Shown: piece by piece, positions 5,084-6,533 of the stretch
Position numbering within the stretch: position 1 is the first letter of the stretch
How the letters are laid out: every line of letters begins with the position of its first letter
Assembly: GCA_019308525.1 (NCBI GenBank)
Contig: JAFDIC010000234.1
Location: 1-6,533, forward strand
From: Deltaproteobacteria bacterium
GTDB taxonomy: Bacteria > Desulfobacterota > DSM-4660 > Desulfatiglandales > HGW-15
DNA length: 6,533 nt
Direction of reading: 5' to 3'
Made by a program: the position numbers and the translations under genes
Notes under the pieces: generated by a model
Database searches by the model: none
The model's input: the letters and a program-made list of their open reading frames with translations, nothing else
Told to the model about the DNA's origin: nothing

Positions 5084-6454
5084 ATGGCAAAGAAAAAAAA
5101 GGGTATATATATACTGGCGATCATACCAATCATACTGATAGCCTTTGCTATCGTTTGGTTTCTTACGATCATTTTCGAAGGGGAGAGGCCCGCCATAAGC
5201 ATTAGTCCTCTCCCGGAGTTCCTCTCTAAGACGGAAACAGTAGCCGTGGAGTTCTCTGACCAAAAACGTGGCCTCAGAGAGGTGACAGTGACCCTGAGGC
5301 AGGAAGGAAGGGAGATAGTTATCCTCAGGGAAAAATTTCCTTTCAAGGGTCTCCTCAACCGACAGGGGTCACACCGATACCGCAAGGACCTCTCCCTTGA
5401 TCCCCTTGGCCTCAATCTGGCCCAGGGCCGGGTGGACATCCTGCTAAAGGCCTGGGATTATTCCAGGCGGCGGGGAGGTGACGGCAACTTTGCCCAGATC
5501 AGGAGAAAGATGGTTGTTGACACCATCCCCCCTGCCATAAGGCCCTTGAGCCGCATGCATAATGTCAACATGGGGGGGGCTGGCCTTGTCGTCTACCAGA
5601 CGTCATCAGATGCCTATGAAAGTGGCCTCTTCGTCAACGAGATGTTCTTCAAGGGTTTCCCTGCCATGGAAAAGGCCCGGGAGGGAATGCACGTGGTATA
5701 TTTTGCCGTCCGCCACGATCTTTCCTCCGAACCATCCATCCTCCTGTGGGCCAAGGACAGGGCCGCAAATGTCTCAAAATCCGGGTTTTACTACCATATC
5801 CGGAGGAAGAAGTTCCGTCGTGAAGTAATCAACCTCACTGATAGGTTTCTCAGAAAGGTGCTCCCCTATTTCTCCCGATATTCCTTTGACCCCGGAACCA
5901 CAGATATCCAGAAGTACCTGATAATAAACAGGGAACTGAGAAAGGAGAACCACAAAAAGCTCTTGGATTTGAAGGAGAAGGCAGACCCCAAGAGGATGTG
6001 GGCGGGTAGATTCTTGAGGCTGAGGAACGCGGCTACCATGGCAAGATTCGGGGACAGGCGCCTTTACTATTACAAGGGAAAGAAGGTCGATGAACAAATA
6101 CACCTGGGTATAGACCTCGCCTCGCTTGCCAATTCTCCGGTTCCGGCCGCCAACCACGGAAGAGTCATATTTGCAGGCACCCTGGGAATATATGGCAATA
6201 CAGTGGTGCTGGATCACGGACAGGGCCTCATGTCCCTGTACGGGCACCTCAGCAAGATCGATGTCGACCCTGGACAGGCTGTCAAGAAAGGCGATTTCAT
6301 CGGTCGTACGGGGCAGACCGGTCTTGCCGGTGGAGACCACCTCCATTTCGCAATGATAGTCAACGGGGTTTTTGTGAACCCAATAGAATGGTGGGACGAT
6401 CACTGGATTCGGGACAACATAGAGAGAAAACTTGCACTTCTCAAGACCGAGTGA
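5084..6454 (+). CDS. Membrane-anchored M23 (LytM/lysostaphin-type) metallopeptidase
   Basis: This is a predicted peptidoglycan endopeptidase facing the periplasm. The 456-residue protein starts MAKKKKG, then has one membrane segment (about 8-31), which fits a signal anchor. A long non-catalytic region (about 32-330) follows. It includes beta-rich stretches and a charged helical part (about 243-325) and has no domain I recognise by name. The C-terminal M23 domain (about 335-440) is intact: H340 and D344 (HLGID), H388 (YGHL), H419 and H421 (HLHF). H340, D344 and H421 are the zinc ligands, and H388 and H419 the catalytic histidines, so an active enzyme is expected. An upstream ATG at 5015 would add 23 residues, but most of those codons lie in the repeat element. 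The ATG at 5084 is preferred, although its AGAAGG site is unusually close (three bases). A run of eight A at codons 3-6 is followed by (TA)5. No lytic partner or divisome gene is adjacent. Confidence 0.88.
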   Translation: MAKKKKGIYILAIIPIILIAFAIVWFLTIIFEGERPAISISPLPEFLSKTETVAVEFSDQKRGLREVTVTLRQEGREIVILREKFPFKGLLNRQGSHRYRKDLSLDPLGLNLAQGRVDILLKAWDYSRRRGGDGNFAQIRRKMVVDTIPPAIRPLSRMHNVNMGGAGLVVYQTSSDAYESGLFVNEMFFKGFPAMEKAREGMHVVYFAVRHDLSSEPSILLWAKDRAANVSKSGFYYHIRRKKFRREVINLTDRFLRKVLPYFSRYSFDPGTTDIQKYLIINRELRKENHKKLLDLKEKADPKRMWAGRFLRLRNAATMARFGDRRLYYYKGKKVDEQIHLGIDLASLANSPVPAANHGRVIFAGTLGIYGNTVVLDHGQGLMSLYGHLSKIDVDPGQAVKKGDFIGRTGQTGLAGGDHLHFAMIVNGVFVNPIEWWDDHWIRDNIERKLALLKTE

Positions 6455-6485
6455 GCCAACAAACAGCTTGCCAGCGCCGCCCAGA

Positions 6486-6533
6486 TCATCGTCCCTTGAT
6501 CTTCCTGCCTATGAGCTTCGCGGCATTCCTTGT
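6486..6533 (-). CDS. Possible C-terminal end of a convergent gene (partial)
   Basis: Read from the right edge on the minus strand, an open frame gives TRNAAKLIGRKIKGR and then TGA at 6488-6486. A basic, helix-like tail of this kind is common at protein ends. The codons (AAG, CTC, GGC, AAG, ATC) match the style of the neighbours. Fifteen residues are too few to name a family. The gene would converge on the M23 peptidase with 31 bases between the stops. It could equally be intergenic sequence that happens to be open. Confidence 0.3.
   Translation of the reverse strand, partial: TRNAAKLIGRKIKGR

Overview
This window reads as a stretch of bacterial chromosome, most likely from a member of the Desulfobacterota (the former Deltaproteobacteria). 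That placement is an inference. It rests on the gene complement, the moderate-to-high GC, the coding style (AGG and CTC/CTG rich) and intergenic palindromic repeats of a kind I associate with that phylum. There is no phage, CRISPR, transposase, tRNA or rRNA gene in the window. I did not find a convincing undescribed protein system. What is unusual lies in the non-coding DNA.

Layout. (1) 17-1063, minus: hflK, the membrane SPFH/band-7 partner of HflC. Its own promoter lies just upstream, and a CTGT-N8-ACAG palindrome overlaps the -10. (2) 1160-1465, plus: a short DciA/DUF721 protein, divergent from hflK. (3) 1466-1745: intergenic, holding a nested fold-back repeat (copy A) between two convergent genes. 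(4) 1746-2444, minus: a TrmN6-like N6-adenine methyltransferase. (5) 2445-2631: a divergent control region with a good sigma70-type promoter and a perfect 14-bp palindrome. (6) 2632-3978, plus: an MTA/SAH deaminase (mtaD-type amidohydrolase). (7) 4014-4481, minus: a TIGR00725/LOG-like Rossmann protein, convergent with mtaD. (8) 4482-5083: about 600 bp without a gene, holding degenerate CAGAA-type repeats and a ~190-bp fold-back element (copy B) that runs up to the next gene. (9) 5084-6454, plus: a membrane-anchored M23 (LytM-type) metallopeptidase with an intact zinc site. (10) 6486-6533, minus: possibly the last codons of a convergent gene cut by the window edge.

The genes do not form one pathway. 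They are single housekeeping genes in alternating orientation: membrane protein quality control (HflK), replication-associated (DciA-like), RNA modification (TrmN6-like), recycling of S-adenosylhomocysteine/methylthioadenosine (MtaD) and cell-wall remodelling (M23). A loose link is that the methyltransferase consumes SAM and yields SAH, which the divergently transcribed deaminase would dispose of. The two genes share a 187-bp control region. This is suggestive, not evidence of co-regulation.
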